From an uncultured Treponema sp. (GTDB taxonomy: Bacteria > Spirochaetota > Spirochaetia > Treponematales > Treponemataceae): a DNA stretch of 64,000 bases. The stretch is from contig CAMNDY010000001.1 in assembly GCA_946535985.1 (NCBI GenBank), positions 1 to 64,000 of the forward strand, in the 5' to 3' direction. The notes under the pieces are model-generated. The model did no database searches. It had not been told where the DNA came from and saw nothing but the letters and a program-made list of their open reading frames with translations. Positions within the stretch are counted from its first letter, which is position 1; each line of letters starts with the position of its first letter. A program made the translations under genes and the position numbers. Below are positions 51,842 through 62,400 of the stretch, one piece after another.

Positions 51842-53236
51842 ATGTATAAGACGCGGAAAAAAATCCTGACTATAAGTGTTTATACACTCGCAGTTGTGTT
51901 ATTTATAGGCATTGGCATTTTATTAATTCCAGAAAAAGAAACAGAAACTCCTTCTATTTATTCCTTGCTCTCTGTTGCTGCTTTTTTCTGTGCCATTGTA
52001 TTCCTTTTTGTAAGGTTAAAGACTGCACTTTTAGCAAAAGTTCGCCATGATACGCTGGAAAAAGGCGAAACTGTGATTCTTAAGAAATTCATCGACAGCC
52101 TCAGATTCAGTTATACTCTCGATGATTTTTATGTGGCAATCGGTGATTATCTTGAACGACGCGGTGACTGTGCTGTTCTTCTTATTGACCGCACAAAAAA
52201 CTATATCCTCTATAACAGTCCTAACAGAATTACCTCTTCTGATTCAATCCGCGAAAAAATGTGTCAGAACTTTGAAGAAAACTGGAAGGATGGTTACTAC
52301 TACTTTGACCGCCACTTTGGTGTAACTTCCCGCCTCAAAAAATCCCGAGGTTTCTTCCTTTGTTCAGAAAAACAGCATATGTTCGTATTCTGTAATTATA
52401 CCAGACTTTTTGATAATTCTATTTATGAACAGCTTTTTGAAGAGTACAAGCGATTTATTACCCGTACTCATACAATTTCTCAGCTTTCGGAAATTGCGGC
52501 TACTACAAAAGAGTGGCAGCAGCTTGCCGAAACTCAGCAGTCATTCCTTCCTCAGAAGATTCCAAATATCCACAATCTTAAGATTGCTACATATTTCCGT
52601 CCTCTTGTAAACGTATCGGGTGACTACTTTTCAATTCTTCCTATTGATAAACATAAGACTCTGCTCATGCTTGGTGACGTATCTGGTAAAGGTCTTCCTG
52701 CGGCTCTTATCATGGGTTTGGTAATGAACACTGTAAAGATTATTGAAGATAAAGAAGACCTGGTTGGTGTAATTAAAGCCATTGATAAAGCTATTAAGGG
52801 CATGCACCTTCAGGATAAATATACTGTATTGTTCCTTAGTATTGTTGATACCGAAAAAATGAAAATCCGCTACATCAATGCTTCCATGTCTGACCCAATC
52901 ATTCTTTCACCTTCACCTGATGGTTACCGTATTAAGCCTCTTACTTCAAATGCTTCGCTTGTCGGAATTCTTGATATGGGTGATGTTACTGTTGCCGAAA
53001 AACGTCTCTTCCGCGGAGACACCATTCTTATGGCAACTGACGGTGTTTCTGAAGTTATGGATGACAGTGGTGTTGAGCTTGGAGATACTGATATTTATAA
53101 AAAGACACTCATTGCCGGTGCTTCAAAATCTCCTCAAGAATTTGTTGATGATATTGTAGATTTAATCTGGAAATATAATGGCGATAAAAAGCTTCATGAT
53201 GACGTTACAATGATGATCGCTAAGGTAGGTTACTGA
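51842..53236 (+). CDS. Membrane-bound SpoIIE/PP2C-type serine phosphatase
   Basis: 464 aa from ATG 51842 (GAGGTG site). Two N-terminal TM segments (residues 7-28 and 38-60), a GAF-like middle, and a SpoIIE/PP2C domain from about residue 215: 'FLPQKIPNIHNLKIATYFRPLVNVSGDYFSILP', 'LMLGDVSGKGLPAALIMG' and 'MATDGVSEVMDDSG', which hold the metal-binding Asp residues. Such enzymes dephosphorylate STAS proteins to release a sigma factor or other output. It precedes a larger phosphatase by 1 nt. Confidence 0.9.
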   Translation: MYKTRKKILTISVYTLAVVLFIGIGILLIPEKETETPSIYSLLSVAAFFCAIVFLFVRLKTALLAKVRHDTLEKGETVILKKFIDSLRFSYTLDDFYVAIGDYLERRGDCAVLLIDRTKNYILYNSPNRITSSDSIREKMCQNFEENWKDGYYYFDRHFGVTSRLKKSRGFFLCSEKQHMFVFCNYTRLFDNSIYEQLFEEYKRFITRTHTISQLSEIAATTKEWQQLAETQQSFLPQKIPNIHNLKIATYFRPLVNVSGDYFSILPIDKHKTLLMLGDVSGKGLPAALIMGLVMNTVKIIEDKEDLVGVIKAIDKAIKGMHLQDKYTVLFLSIVDTEKMKIRYINASMSDPIILSPSPDGYRIKPLTSNASLVGILDMGDVTVAEKRLFRGDTILMATDGVSEVMDDSGVELGDTDIYKKTLIAGASKSPQEFVDDIVDLIWKYNGDKKLHDDVTMMIAKVGY

Positions 53237-53237
53237 T

Positions 53238-55853
53238 ATGGTATTTATTCTCTTAAACTGCGCTTTATTACTTTGCTTTATATTTCTCACCTATTATATA
53301 GACAAAAAGAATACTTTCATGGGTAATACCGGAAGTACTCTTGTTGTTCCGCTTTTATTTGCCTGCATTGAATTGTTTCTTTATATACTTGTAATGATTT
53401 TTAAAGACAAGTGGATTGAATCTTTTGTTATTCAGCTTGTAAGAATCATTTTCTGTCTTGATGGAATTTTCTTTGTTTCATTCAGTTTTGGACTTGTTGG
53501 TGTAGGCCATAAGATTACAAAGTTTACACCAAAACTCTTCCAATGGCTTTTATATGCCTTTGTAATTTATATTGTATTCTTCCAGTTTGTTGATATTTCG
53601 GTAGATGAATCTTTAAGTATGAATATTGGTTCGGGAAGACTTTTCTCAAACCCTGATGTTCAAAAGTATTTCCCTTGGGACTGGGTTTTCCTTTATAACT
53701 CAATTTATAAATATCTTCTTCCTGGTACTGCTTTCCTCTTCCTTATGGTTTATCAGGAAAGAAAGGGCAGCCAGCTGCAGAAGTATCAGTGTCTTGTTAT
53801 TGCCGAAGGTATTGCCCTTATGTGGGTCCTCAAGTACTTCTTCCAGTTCCTGGGTACTGCAAATCCTGCTTTTGGTTCTCTTTATATGTATGCTTATGTT
53901 GCAATGTATGTGCTGGTTGTAATTGGTCTTAATAAGACTTCTGTTCCTTCGACCAAGGCTTATATTGCTACATTGTTTAAAAATATGATTTCATATGTAC
54001 TTCCAGCTGCAGCAATAGGTCTTGTTGTAATGTTTACACAGCCTGTTGGAAAAGTTCTTACAGCCGGATTTATTTCTTTGTTTGTATTCGTTTCAATTAT
54101 TGCCGTATTGTTCGCACTTATGATTTCGGATCTTCTTACTAATAATTCAAAGCTTTATACTTCGGATTATGGTCCTGCACTCGAAAAACAGCTTGCTACA
54201 ATTGATTATTCCGGCGAAATGGATGCAATTACAAACCGAATGTATGAAATCTTCCGCAGAAACGTAGAAGCATCTTCTGTAAATGTTTACATTTTGAACA
54301 ATAAGAACATGCTCGAAACTGCTTATACATCAAACGGCTTTACAACTACAATTCCGGTTAATACTACAATGTTTGAAACCCTGCTTAACATCAACCGTTC
54401 TGTTGTTTGTTTTTCACAGGTAGGAAACGTTCACGATCTTTCTCCGATTGATGCACAGCTTACAAAATTCTTTGAAGAAACTAAGTCTGATGCTATGTTC
54501 ATTTTGAACGAAGGTCACAATATTCTTGGTTTGATTACTCTGGGCAAAAAAATCTCTGGAGATCACTACAAAGACTATGACTACAATACCTTCCTTAAGT
54601 TGTATTCATACTTCTTCGTATTCGGATACTACATGCGTAACATTTCTAACAAGGAAATTATCTCTGTAGTAAACCGCGAAATTAAGATGTCTTCTCAGAT
54701 TATTACATCTATTCAGGAAAACATTGACCATGTAAAGAATCCTAAAATTGATACCGGTTATCTCATGGTTCCTGCCCGAAACATTGGTGGTGAATTTATT
54801 GATATGATTCGTCTTACCGATACCCGTCACCTCTTTGTAGTTGGTGATATGTCCGGTAAAGGTATTGCGGCTTCTATGAACATGGTTATCTTAAAGTCTA
54901 TTATTCGTACTTACCTTGCCGAAACACATGACTTTAAGGATCTGGTTATTAAGATTAACTCCTTTATTCGTGATTCTTTGAATAAGGGTACAATCTTTGC
55001 CGGTCTTTTTGCTTTGATTGATTTTGAAACAGATACAATGTACTACATCAACTGTGGTATTCCGGCCTTGATGCTTTATACCCAGGTGTATAACAACGTT
55101 ATTGAGATTCAGGGTTCCGGACACATTCTTGGATTCGTAAAAGATATTTCTCCATATATCAGCGTTAAGACAACAAAGCTTAATCGTGGTGACGTTATTC
55201 TTGCCTGTACAGATGGTCTTGTTCAATCACACTCACTTCGTGGTGAACAGTTTGGTAAGGAACGTATTCAGCAGTGTATTCTTGATAACTCAACTTATCC
55301 GGCTCAGCGTATGACTCAGTTTACATTTGACAGCCTGATTAAGTTTATGTCAAAGGAAATGGAAGACGACGTTTCTATTCTTGTATTGAAGTACGAAACT
55401 TCAAGAGCCTTTGATAAGGATGCTGCCGACCAAGAAGAAGTTGCAGAAGAAAATGCTGAGGTTGTTGAGGAGACTGCACCAGCTGAAGAGGCTGTGCCTG
55501 CTGAAGAGACAGTTCCTTCAGAAGAGCCTGCAGTTCCTGAAGAGGAAGCCGTGGTGCCTGAGCCTGTCGAAGGCCCTGCAGAAGAAAGTGTGCCTACAGA
55601 AGAAAGTGCACCCGTAGAAGAGTCTGTGGTTCCTGAAGAGGAGATTGTGGTTCCTGAGCCTGTCGAAGGACCAGCAGAAGAGCCTGCAAGCTCTGAAACA
55701 GAGACTGCGGAGCCAGAAGCAGCCGCTGCCCCTGCCGAAGAACCCCCAGCTGCTGAAGATGATTTTTTCATCAATAAGAATGTTCTGCCGGATGATCCAG
55801 ATATTCCGGATTTAAGCAATCTTGACGAAATGATTAAAATGGCCGGATTGTAA
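53238..55853 (+). CDS. Polytopic SpoIIE-type phosphatase with GAF-like domain and acidic tail
   Basis: 871 aa. About seven or eight TM segments in residues 1-310, a GAF-like sensor (about 320-475), and a SpoIIE phosphatase domain (about 490-715: 'YLMVPARNIGGEFIDMIRL', 'VVGDMSGKGIAASMNMV' and 'LACTDGLVQSHS'). A Glu/Pro/Ala/Val tail (720-835) twice contains VVPEPVEGPAEE from the genome repeat and ends in a conserved-looking 'DPDIPDLSNLDEMIKMAG'. The membrane part probably senses an external or envelope signal. Confidence 0.88.
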   Translation: MVFILLNCALLLCFIFLTYYIDKKNTFMGNTGSTLVVPLLFACIELFLYILVMIFKDKWIESFVIQLVRIIFCLDGIFFVSFSFGLVGVGHKITKFTPKLFQWLLYAFVIYIVFFQFVDISVDESLSMNIGSGRLFSNPDVQKYFPWDWVFLYNSIYKYLLPGTAFLFLMVYQERKGSQLQKYQCLVIAEGIALMWVLKYFFQFLGTANPAFGSLYMYAYVAMYVLVVIGLNKTSVPSTKAYIATLFKNMISYVLPAAAIGLVVMFTQPVGKVLTAGFISLFVFVSIIAVLFALMISDLLTNNSKLYTSDYGPALEKQLATIDYSGEMDAITNRMYEIFRRNVEASSVNVYILNNKNMLETAYTSNGFTTTIPVNTTMFETLLNINRSVVCFSQVGNVHDLSPIDAQLTKFFEETKSDAMFILNEGHNILGLITLGKKISGDHYKDYDYNTFLKLYSYFFVFGYYMRNISNKEIISVVNREIKMSSQIITSIQENIDHVKNPKIDTGYLMVPARNIGGEFIDMIRLTDTRHLFVVGDMSGKGIAASMNMVILKSIIRTYLAETHDFKDLVIKINSFIRDSLNKGTIFAGLFALIDFETDTMYYINCGIPALMLYTQVYNNVIEIQGSGHILGFVKDISPYISVKTTKLNRGDVILACTDGLVQSHSLRGEQFGKERIQQCILDNSTYPAQRMTQFTFDSLIKFMSKEMEDDVSILVLKYETSRAFDKDAADQEEVAEENAEVVEETAPAEEAVPAEETVPSEEPAVPEEEAVVPEPVEGPAEESVPTEESAPVEESVVPEEEIVVPEPVEGPAEEPASSETETAEPEAAAAPAEEPPAAEDDFFINKNVLPDDPDIPDLSNLDEMIKMAGL
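55550..55575 (-). repeat. CCTTCGAC-family repeat in the SpoIIE tail, copy 1
   Basis: Read as VVPEPVEGPAEE. Surrounding codons (GAAGAG, CCTGCT) form a low-complexity tail that may have grown around the repeat. Confidence 0.85.
55646..55671 (-). repeat. CCTTCGAC-family repeat in the SpoIIE tail, copy 2
   Basis: Second in-frame copy, again VVPEPVEGPAEE. A stretch before each copy is also similar (VPEEEAVVPEP and VPEEEIVVPEP), so the tail segment has duplicated. Confidence 0.85.
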
Positions 55854-55856
55854 TTT

Positions 55857-55872
55857 GTGTAAGGCCGCTGGC
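55857..55872 (+). repeat. 16-bp direct repeat, right copy
   Basis: GTGTAAGGCCGCTGGC, identical to 51512-51527. It starts 3 nt after the stop of the second phosphatase gene. Confidence 0.7.
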
Positions 55873-55890
55873 ATGAAATAGGAGAAAATT

Positions 55891-56217
55891 ATGGAACAAA
55901 TTGCTATTACAGAAAAAGACGGTGCAAACTATCACTTATATGAACTCGAAGGCGCTTTGAATGCCTATACACTTGGTGAATTTCAGGATACTTTGTATGA
56001 TGCTGTTCAAAAGAACAATGTTGTACTTGATATGTCACGACTTATAGAACTTGATGCTTCGGGCATAGGCCTTTTGATGGCAGCCTTTAATGATTCTGAA
56101 GAAGCAGGACACAAGCTCTACTTTATGACCATGTCAAACGAAGCCGATAAAGCTATAGCGGCCACGGGCTTTAAGTATGTCTTTAATTTGATTAACTCTG
56201 TAACGGAAGTAAAATAG
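55891..56217 (+). CDS. STAS-domain anti-sigma factor antagonist
   Basis: 108 aa, a single STAS domain. The phosphorylation site is LDASGIGLLM, matching the D-(S/A)-S-G-x-G-L motif of SpoIIAA/RsbV proteins. AGGAGAAAA precedes the ATG. Placed after two SpoIIE phosphatases, it is their most likely substrate; the kinase/anti-sigma partner is not in the window. A terminator follows at once. Confidence 0.9.
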   Translation: MEQIAITEKDGANYHLYELEGALNAYTLGEFQDTLYDAVQKNNVVLDMSRLIELDASGIGLLMAAFNDSEEAGHKLYFMTMSNEADKAIAATGFKYVFNLINSVTEVK

Positions 56218-56220
56218 TAT

Positions 56221-56259
56221 AAAAAAAGGCTCCGACTAAAAATCGGGGCCTTTTCTTTT
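56221..56259. terminator. Bidirectional intrinsic terminator
   Basis: Stem GGCTCCGA/TCGGGGCC (one G-T) with a 7-nt loop, TTTTCTTTT on the plus side and seven T on the minus side. It separates the STAS gene from convergent leuS. Confidence 0.88.
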
Positions 56260-56261
56260 GC

Positions 56262-56294
56262 TCGTCATTGCGAGCGAAGCGTGGCAATCCACGT
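56262..56294. repeat. CGTCATTGCGAGCG-type repeat
   Basis: Contains GCTCGTCATTGCGAGC and CGTGG/CCACG, two small hairpins. This wording (CATTGCGAGCGAAGCGTGGC) is a common type of short intergenic repeat in bacterial genomes. Single copy here. Confidence 0.6.
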
Positions 56295-56305
56295 TTATGA
56301 ATACA

Positions 56306-58858
56306 TTACTTCACAACAATATTCACTAACTTATTAGGAACGACAATTGTTTTAACAACCTCATGTCCATCTGTAAACTTCTTTACGCCGTCAAGGGTAA
56401 AGGCTTTTGATTTAAGTTCTTCCTGGTCGGTGTTAGGGGCTGCCATAAACTTGTCGCGGAGCTTACCGTTTACCATAACTACAATCTGAACTTCATCGTC
56501 CTTTGCAAAGTCGGCGTTTACTGTCGGCCATGGTTCGTAAGCGATTGTCTTCTTGTTGCCAAGCTTCTGCCAGAGCTCTTCGCCAAGGTGTGGTGCGTAA
56601 GGGCTGAGTACCTTTACAAAGTCTGCCCACATGCTCTTTGGAACTTCAGGCAGCTTGCTTACTTCGTTGATGAAAATCATCATCTGGCTTATAGCAGTGT
56701 TGAAGTTTAATGTTGCTGTATCATCAGTTACCTTTTTGATTGTCTGAGCAAATGTTTTGCGTGCAGAAATCAAAGCTTTGTTGTCGAGTTTTCCTGTAAT
56801 ATCAATGTCGCTCATTGGCTTTTCGCTTACAGCCCAAACCTTTTCCAAAAAGCGGTGAATACCAACAATTCCCTGGGTTGACCAAGGCTTAGACATTGTA
56901 AGTGGTCCCATGAACATTTCGTACATGCGCACAGAGTCTGCACCGTAGGCTTTAATTTCATCATCAGGGTTTACAACGTTTTTCAAAGACTTAGACATCT
57001 TTGCAACAATCTGCTCAAGCTCTTCTCCTGTGGCTTTTTCGTAGTATTTACCGTCTTCGCGCTGTTCAACTTCATCAACAGGAACAAGAGTCTTGTTTTT
57101 GCGCTGGAAAGCAAAAGAAGTAATCATACCCTGGTTGATAAGGCGCTGGAAAGGTTCTTTTGTGCTTACAACACCAATATCATAAAGAACCTTGTGCCAG
57201 AAGCGGGCGTAGAGAAGGTGGAGTACTGCGTGTTCAGCACCACCAATGTAAAGGTCTACTGGCATCCAGTACTTTTCTTTTTCAGGAGCACAGAACTGTT
57301 TGTCATTGTGAGGATCCAGATAGCGGAGGTAATACCAACAGCTTCCGCCCCACTGAGGCATTGTATTTGTTTCGCGTTTAGCAGCCCCTCCACACTTAGG
57401 ACACTTGCAGTTTACCCAGGAATCAATTGCAGCAAGTGGAGACTCACCGGTTCCTGTCGGCTGGTAAGATTTTACATCCGGCAGGGTAAGAGGGAGTTCT
57501 TCTTCCGGTACAGGCACTGTACCACAAGTTGGACAGTGTACTAAAGGAATTGGTTCTCCCCAGTAACGCTGACGGCTGTAAATCCAGTCGCGGAGTTTAT
57601 AGTTGATTGCTTTTTTACCAACTCCTTTTTCTGCAAGCCATTCAAGCATTTTGTTGATGGCATCCTGCTTGTTTAAACCGTCAAGGAATTCAGAATTAAC
57701 GTGGATTCCGTCTTCTGTCCAGGCCTGAGTCTGAACATCAACTTCGCTCTTCAAAACTTCAATAATCGGCAGGTTGAATTTCTTTGCAAATTCCCAGTCG
57801 CGGTCATCGTGGGCAGGTACAGCCATAATTGCACCTGTTCCGTAAGAAATCAAAACGTAATCTGCAATCCAGATTGGAATGAGTTTTCCGTTTACAGGGT
57901 TTATTGCATAGCTTCCACTGAATACACCGGTTTTATCTTTTGCAAGGTCTGTACGTTCAAGATCAGACTTTTTTGCAGCCTCTTCCTGATATTTCTTTAC
58001 GGCCTCTGCCTGCTCAGGAGTTGTGATTTCCGGGATAATTTTGTGTTCTGGAGAAACAACCATGTAAGTTGCACCAAACAAAGTATCACAACGTGTTGTA
58101 TAAACTGTGAGTTTGTTGTCTGTAGGCTTTCCGTCCTTGTCAGCAACAGTGAAAACAACTTCGGCACCTGTAGATTTTCCAATCCAGTTATGCTGCATTG
58201 CTTTTACGCTTTCAGGCCAGTCAAGCTCATCAAGGTCGTTATCCAGGCGGTCTGCATATTCTGTAATTTTCAAAATCCACTGGCGGATTGTTTTGTGAGT
58301 AACTTCTGCACCACAGCGGTCACACTTTCCGTCTTTAACTTCCTCGTTTGCAAGACCAGTCATACAAGAAGGACACCAGTTGATTGGAGTCTGTGCTTCG
58401 TAGGCCAGCCCCTTTTTGTAGAGCTGCAGGAAAATCCACTGGGTCCATTTGTAATAATCCGGTTCGCAGGTCGAAACGCAGCGGTCCCAGTCATAAGAGA
58501 AGCCCAGAGACTTAATCTGCTGGGTAAAATGTTCAATATTTGCGTTAGTTGTTGTTTTTGGGTGTGTACCTGTCTTAATTGCATAGTTTTCTGCAGGAAG
58601 ACCAAAGGCATCATAGCCCATAGGGTGAAGAACGTTATATCCGTTCATACGTAGGTAGCGGCAGTAAATATCTGTTGCAGTATAACCTTCGGGATGTCCA
58701 ACATGAAGGCCTGCAGCACTTGGATAAGGGAACATGTCCAATACATACATGCGTTTTTCGGCCGGAAAAGATTCATCCTCGGTTACCTTAAAAGTTTTGT
58801 TTTCGTCCCAATACTTCTGCCATTTTGGTTCGATTTGTTCAAATGGATACTTACTCAT
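56306..58858 (-). CDS. leuS: Leucyl-tRNA synthetase
   Basis: 850 aa. Class I motifs: HIGH-like [20 protein letters not shown] near residue 45 and KMSKS in [14 protein letters not shown] near 630. A zinc-binding pair set (CPSCMTG...CDRCGAE; CPTCGT...CPKCGG) and the editing domain ([20 protein letters not shown] lies after it) are present. Length is normal. GAGGTAG lies upstream of the ATG, with a TATAAT about 40 nt upstream. Confidence 0.97.
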   Translation of the reverse strand: MSKYPFEQIEPKWQKYWDENKTFKVTEDESFPAEKRMYVLDMFPYPSAAGLHVGHPEGYTATDIYCRYLRMNGYNVLHPMGYDAFGLPAENYAIKTGTHPKTTTNANIEHFTQQIKSLGFSYDWDRCVSTCEPDYYKWTQWIFLQLYKKGLAYEAQTPINWCPSCMTGLANEEVKDGKCDRCGAEVTHKTIRQWILKITEYADRLDNDLDELDWPESVKAMQHNWIGKSTGAEVVFTVADKDGKPTDNKLTVYTTRCDTLFGATYMVVSPEHKIIPEITTPEQAEAVKKYQEEAAKKSDLERTDLAKDKTGVFSGSYAINPVNGKLIPIWIADYVLISYGTGAIMAVPAHDDRDWEFAKKFNLPIIEVLKSEVDVQTQAWTEDGIHVNSEFLDGLNKQDAINKMLEWLAEKGVGKKAINYKLRDWIYSRQRYWGEPIPLVHCPTCGTVPVPEEELPLTLPDVKSYQPTGTGESPLAAIDSWVNCKCPKCGGAAKRETNTMPQWGGSCWYYLRYLDPHNDKQFCAPEKEKYWMPVDLYIGGAEHAVLHLLYARFWHKVLYDIGVVSTKEPFQRLINQGMITSFAFQRKNKTLVPVDEVEQREDGKYYEKATGEELEQIVAKMSKSLKNVVNPDDEIKAYGADSVRMYEMFMGPLTMSKPWSTQGIVGIHRFLEKVWAVSEKPMSDIDITGKLDNKALISARKTFAQTIKKVTDDTATLNFNTAISQMMIFINEVSKLPEVPKSMWADFVKVLSPYAPHLGEELWQKLGNKKTIAYEPWPTVNADFAKDDEVQIVVMVNGKLRDKFMAAPNTDQEELKSKAFTLDGVKKFTDGHEVVKTIVVPNKLVNIVVK

Positions 58859-58896
58859 TTTGCTACCTCATATTAAAAAATATTAAAATATTATAG

Positions 58897-58925
58897 TAGA
58901 AAAAAGTTTCTTATGGAAGTATTAT
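58897..58925 (+). promoter_or_regulatory. Leaderless promoter of ybaK
   Basis: TAGAAA (weak -35, 58897-58902), 17 nt, TATTAT (58920-58925), then 6 nt and the ATG at 58932. No Shine-Dalgarno. Confidence 0.55.
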
Positions 58926-58931
58926 GCTAAT

Positions 58932-59414
58932 ATGAAAAAGACAAACGCAATGAGAATCCTTGACGGATTAAATATAAACTACGAAGCTCAGGAATACGAA
59001 GACGACGGCGAACACGAGCTTGCCAAGGGTGCTGCCTTAAGAATGAGCGAAAAACTTGGCGTTGCACCCGAAACAGTTTTTAAAACAATAGTCATGCGAA
59101 CAGAAACAAAAGAAATCTGCGTCTTCTGCCAGTGTGCTACAGATGAAATAAATTTAAAAAAAGCTCGTCAGGCTGCCGGCTGCAAAGAAATCAATCCAGT
59201 ACGGCCGGAAGAACTTTTAGCCCTTACTGGATATGTTCGTGGTGGCTGTACTCCAATCGGGATGAAGAAAAAGTTCCGCACCTTTATTGATGAGCAGATT
59301 ATCCTTCATGAAAAAGTCTGCATCAGTGGAGGTCAACGCGGGGTTCAGATTAAAATTGCCCCGGATGATTTAATAAAAGCTACCGAAGCCACAGTTTGTG
59401 ATTTGTGTCTGTAA
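58932..59414 (+). CDS. ybaK: YbaK/EbsC-family Cys-tRNA(Pro) deacylase
   Basis: 160 aa. The YbaK/ProX fold: 'FKTIVMRTETKEICVFCQCATDEINLKKARQAAGCKEI', the conserved Lys-containing strand, and 'GYVRGGCTPIGMKKKFRTFIDE', which is the GxxxGGxSPxG signature with Cys for Ser. It hydrolyses Cys-tRNA(Pro) formed by mischarging. Divergent from leuS, making a small translation-fidelity cluster. Confidence 0.93.
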   Translation: MKKTNAMRILDGLNINYEAQEYEDDGEHELAKGAALRMSEKLGVAPETVFKTIVMRTETKEICVFCQCATDEINLKKARQAAGCKEINPVRPEELLALTGYVRGGCTPIGMKKKFRTFIDEQIILHEKVCISGGQRGVQIKIAPDDLIKATEATVCDLCL

Positions 59415-59431
59415 AATACTTGTGTTATAAT
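59403..59431 (+). promoter_or_regulatory. Promoter of the 1129-aa protein gene, overlapping the ybaK 3' end
   Basis: TTGTGT (59403-59408), 17 nt, perfect TATAAT (59426-59431), then TGAGGC and the ATG. The 6-nt spacing matches the leaderless genes, though TGAGG could act as a ribosome site if transcription starts upstream. Confidence 0.6.
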
Positions 59432-59437
59432 TGAGGC

Positions 59438-62400
59438 ATGAAGAACAGCTATAAAGAAGTAAAAGGATTTTTTACAGAGTTAGAGTATGCCTCGCTGCAG
59501 GAAAACGAGCTTTACTATAAGATTGAAAACTTCGATTGCATGGATGATTTTTTCATGACAATTACAAGCTCATCCGATATCTGGAATTTCTGCTGGGCAC
59601 AAGGTGGACTTACTGCCGGACGCATAGACAGTAATCATGCAATTTTCCCTTATTACACTGCAGATAAAGTTAGTGATGACAAATCTTATACAGGCCCCTA
59701 TACTGCAATTTTAGTGCATAAAGATTCTTCTGGTTTTGAACCGACACTTTGGGAACCTTTTGCCTCCATGTATTCAAGTCCTGCAATCCGTCTGCAGGTA
59801 GAAAAAGGTATAAGAAGAAATATTTATAAAAACACAAGTGGAACCGAAGTCTGGTTTGAAGAAATCAATTATGATTTAGGACTGATTTTCAGATATGCCT
59901 GGACTTCTTCTGCAAGATTCGGACTGGTACGAAAAGTTCAGATTATTAACATCAGTTATGAAGCTGTAAAAGTTGAGGTTCTTGATGGCTGCCGTAATAT
60001 TCTTCCTGCCTGTGTAACTTCCGATTTTCAAAATAACAACAGCGTTCTTCTAGATGCCTATAAAAAAACAGATTTAGACAAAGTATCAAAGCTTGCTCTT
60101 TTTGCAGTTTCGTCAATAGTTACCGATAAAGCCGAACCAAGCGAAGGACTTTTTGCAAATACCTGCTGGTTCAACTGTAAAGATGATCTGCTCATAAGTC
60201 CGGATGCTGCTGAACAATTTGCATGCACAGGAAGGGTAGAGCCTTTAGACCTTGTAAAAGGAAAACGCCCTGGCGCTTATGTACTGCGTTCCCTTGAATT
60301 AAAAGATCCATATAGTCCTGCAATATGGTATCAGGTTTTTGATACAGGTCTTGATATTGCAAGAATCACAGAACTCAAGAAACTGCTTTCTAATAGAAGC
60401 GGAATAACTCAGATGCTGGAAGCCGATATAAAGCTGGGTAAAAAGCTGATGAAAGAATATATTGCTCAGGCCGATGGTGAAGAAAAAACAGCAGAAACAA
60501 TGACTTGTGTGCATCATTCGCAAAATGTAATGTTCAATATTATGCGGGGCGGATTTTTTGCAAATAATGGAAAAATTGGTCTTGCAGATTTTGAAAAGTT
60601 TATTAGTCAGCGAAACAAAGCTCAGTTGCCTAAATTTAAAAAAATCCTTACAGCATTAAAAGCTGGTGCAGACAAAGAAGGACTTATTTCTTATAAAGAT
60701 TTTGAAGGCGCTGTTCTGGCTAAAAAAAATCCCCAGCTGACAAGACTTTTTTATGAGTATATGCCGCTTACCTTTAGCCGAAGACACGGAGACCCAAGTC
60801 GTCCCTGGAATAAATTCAGCATTAATCTTAGAGACGGTGACAATAATCCAATTTTGAATTACGAAGGAAACTGGCGTGATATTTTCCAGAACTGGGAAGC
60901 CCTTGCCTGGTCTTATCCGAATTATATAAAAAATATGACTTTAAAGTTTTTGAATGCAATGACTATTGAAGGCTTTAATCCTTACAGAATCTCGCGCGAA
61001 GGAATAGACTGGGAAATTCCAGATCCTGATAATCCCTGGGCCCAGATTGGATTTTGGGGAGACCATCAGGTAATCTATCTGCAAAAGCTTTTAGAGTTGT
61101 ATGCAAAGCTTGATAGGCAGGGTTTGATTGATGAACTTTGCGAGGAAGTTTTTGCAAGTTCAAACGTTCCTTATCGTATAAAATCATATGTCGATATTCT
61201 CGAAAATCCAAGAAGCACAATTTTATTTGACCGCCAGCTTAGTGACAGCCTTAAAGCAAATGCTGCAAAAAATGGTTCAGATGAAAAGCTTGTAAAATCA
61301 GGCGAAGAGGTTGCTCTTGTTAATCTTACAACAAAGCTTTTACAGATTATAATTGCCAAAATGTCTAACTTTATTCCGGGGGGAGGAATCTGGCTTAATA
61401 CTCAGCGTCCCGAATGGAATGATGCAAACAATGCACTTGCAGGCTATGGACTTTCGATGGTAACGCTTTATTATTTGTATCGTTTTGTAAAATTTACAAA
61501 GGAGCTTTTAACGCAGTCGACCACAAAGGCATTTAAAATTCCAAAGGCTGTTGCAAAATGTTTTAAAGAACTTGGAGGACTCTTTATTAAAGTAGAGCCA
61601 AAAGATGCTGCTACAAATGCTTGTGCGAGAAAAGACTTTGCAGATTGTGCAGGTAAGGCTTTTGAAAAAGAACGCAAGTCCTTATACAAAAATGATTATG
61701 GAAGCCCGGATGAATATGCGGATTTTCCTAGAACTGAGATTGTAAAGGCTCTTGAAGCAATCTTAAATCACATAAGTTATACAATTAAACTCAACCGCAG
61801 AAAAGACGGCCTTTATCATGCCTATAACACGCTGAAAATTTCAGGCGATAAAATGCAGATTGAATATCTTCAGGAAATGCTTGAAGGTCAGGTTGCAGTT
61901 TTATCTGCAGGCATTCTTTCGCCGCAGCAGGCCCTTGATGTTATTAATGCATTAAAGAAAAGCCGCATGTACGAAGAGAGACAAAAATCTTATATGCTTT
62001 ATCCGAATAAAGAGCTTCTGCCTTTTGAGAAAAAGAACTGTATTTCAAAGGCTGCAATGAAAGATGTTCTGCCAAAGCTTGAAGGCCTTTTGGAACGCAC
62101 AGGAAATAAAATTCTTAAAAAGGACTCCAAGGGCATTTATCACTTTAACGGCGAGTTCAGGAATGTTGAATTTCTTCGAAACTTTTGCGCAGATCTGGCT
62201 TCTAAAAAAGAGCTTGCCCTGCTTGAAGAGCTTTATGAAAAAACCTTTAATCACCAGAGCTTTACAGGCCGCAGTGGTACCTTCTATGCATACGAAGGCC
62301 TTGGAAGTATTTACTGGCACATGGTTTCTAAGCTTATGCTCGCAGTTCAGGAAAATCTTTTTGCGGCAATTAATAGCGGTGCCGATGAAGAGATTGTTAC

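Noticed and set aside
57701-58654. 317-aa plus-strand ORF within leuS
   Set aside because: Antisense shadow of the leuS codons, with typical low-complexity Cys/Phe/Val composition.
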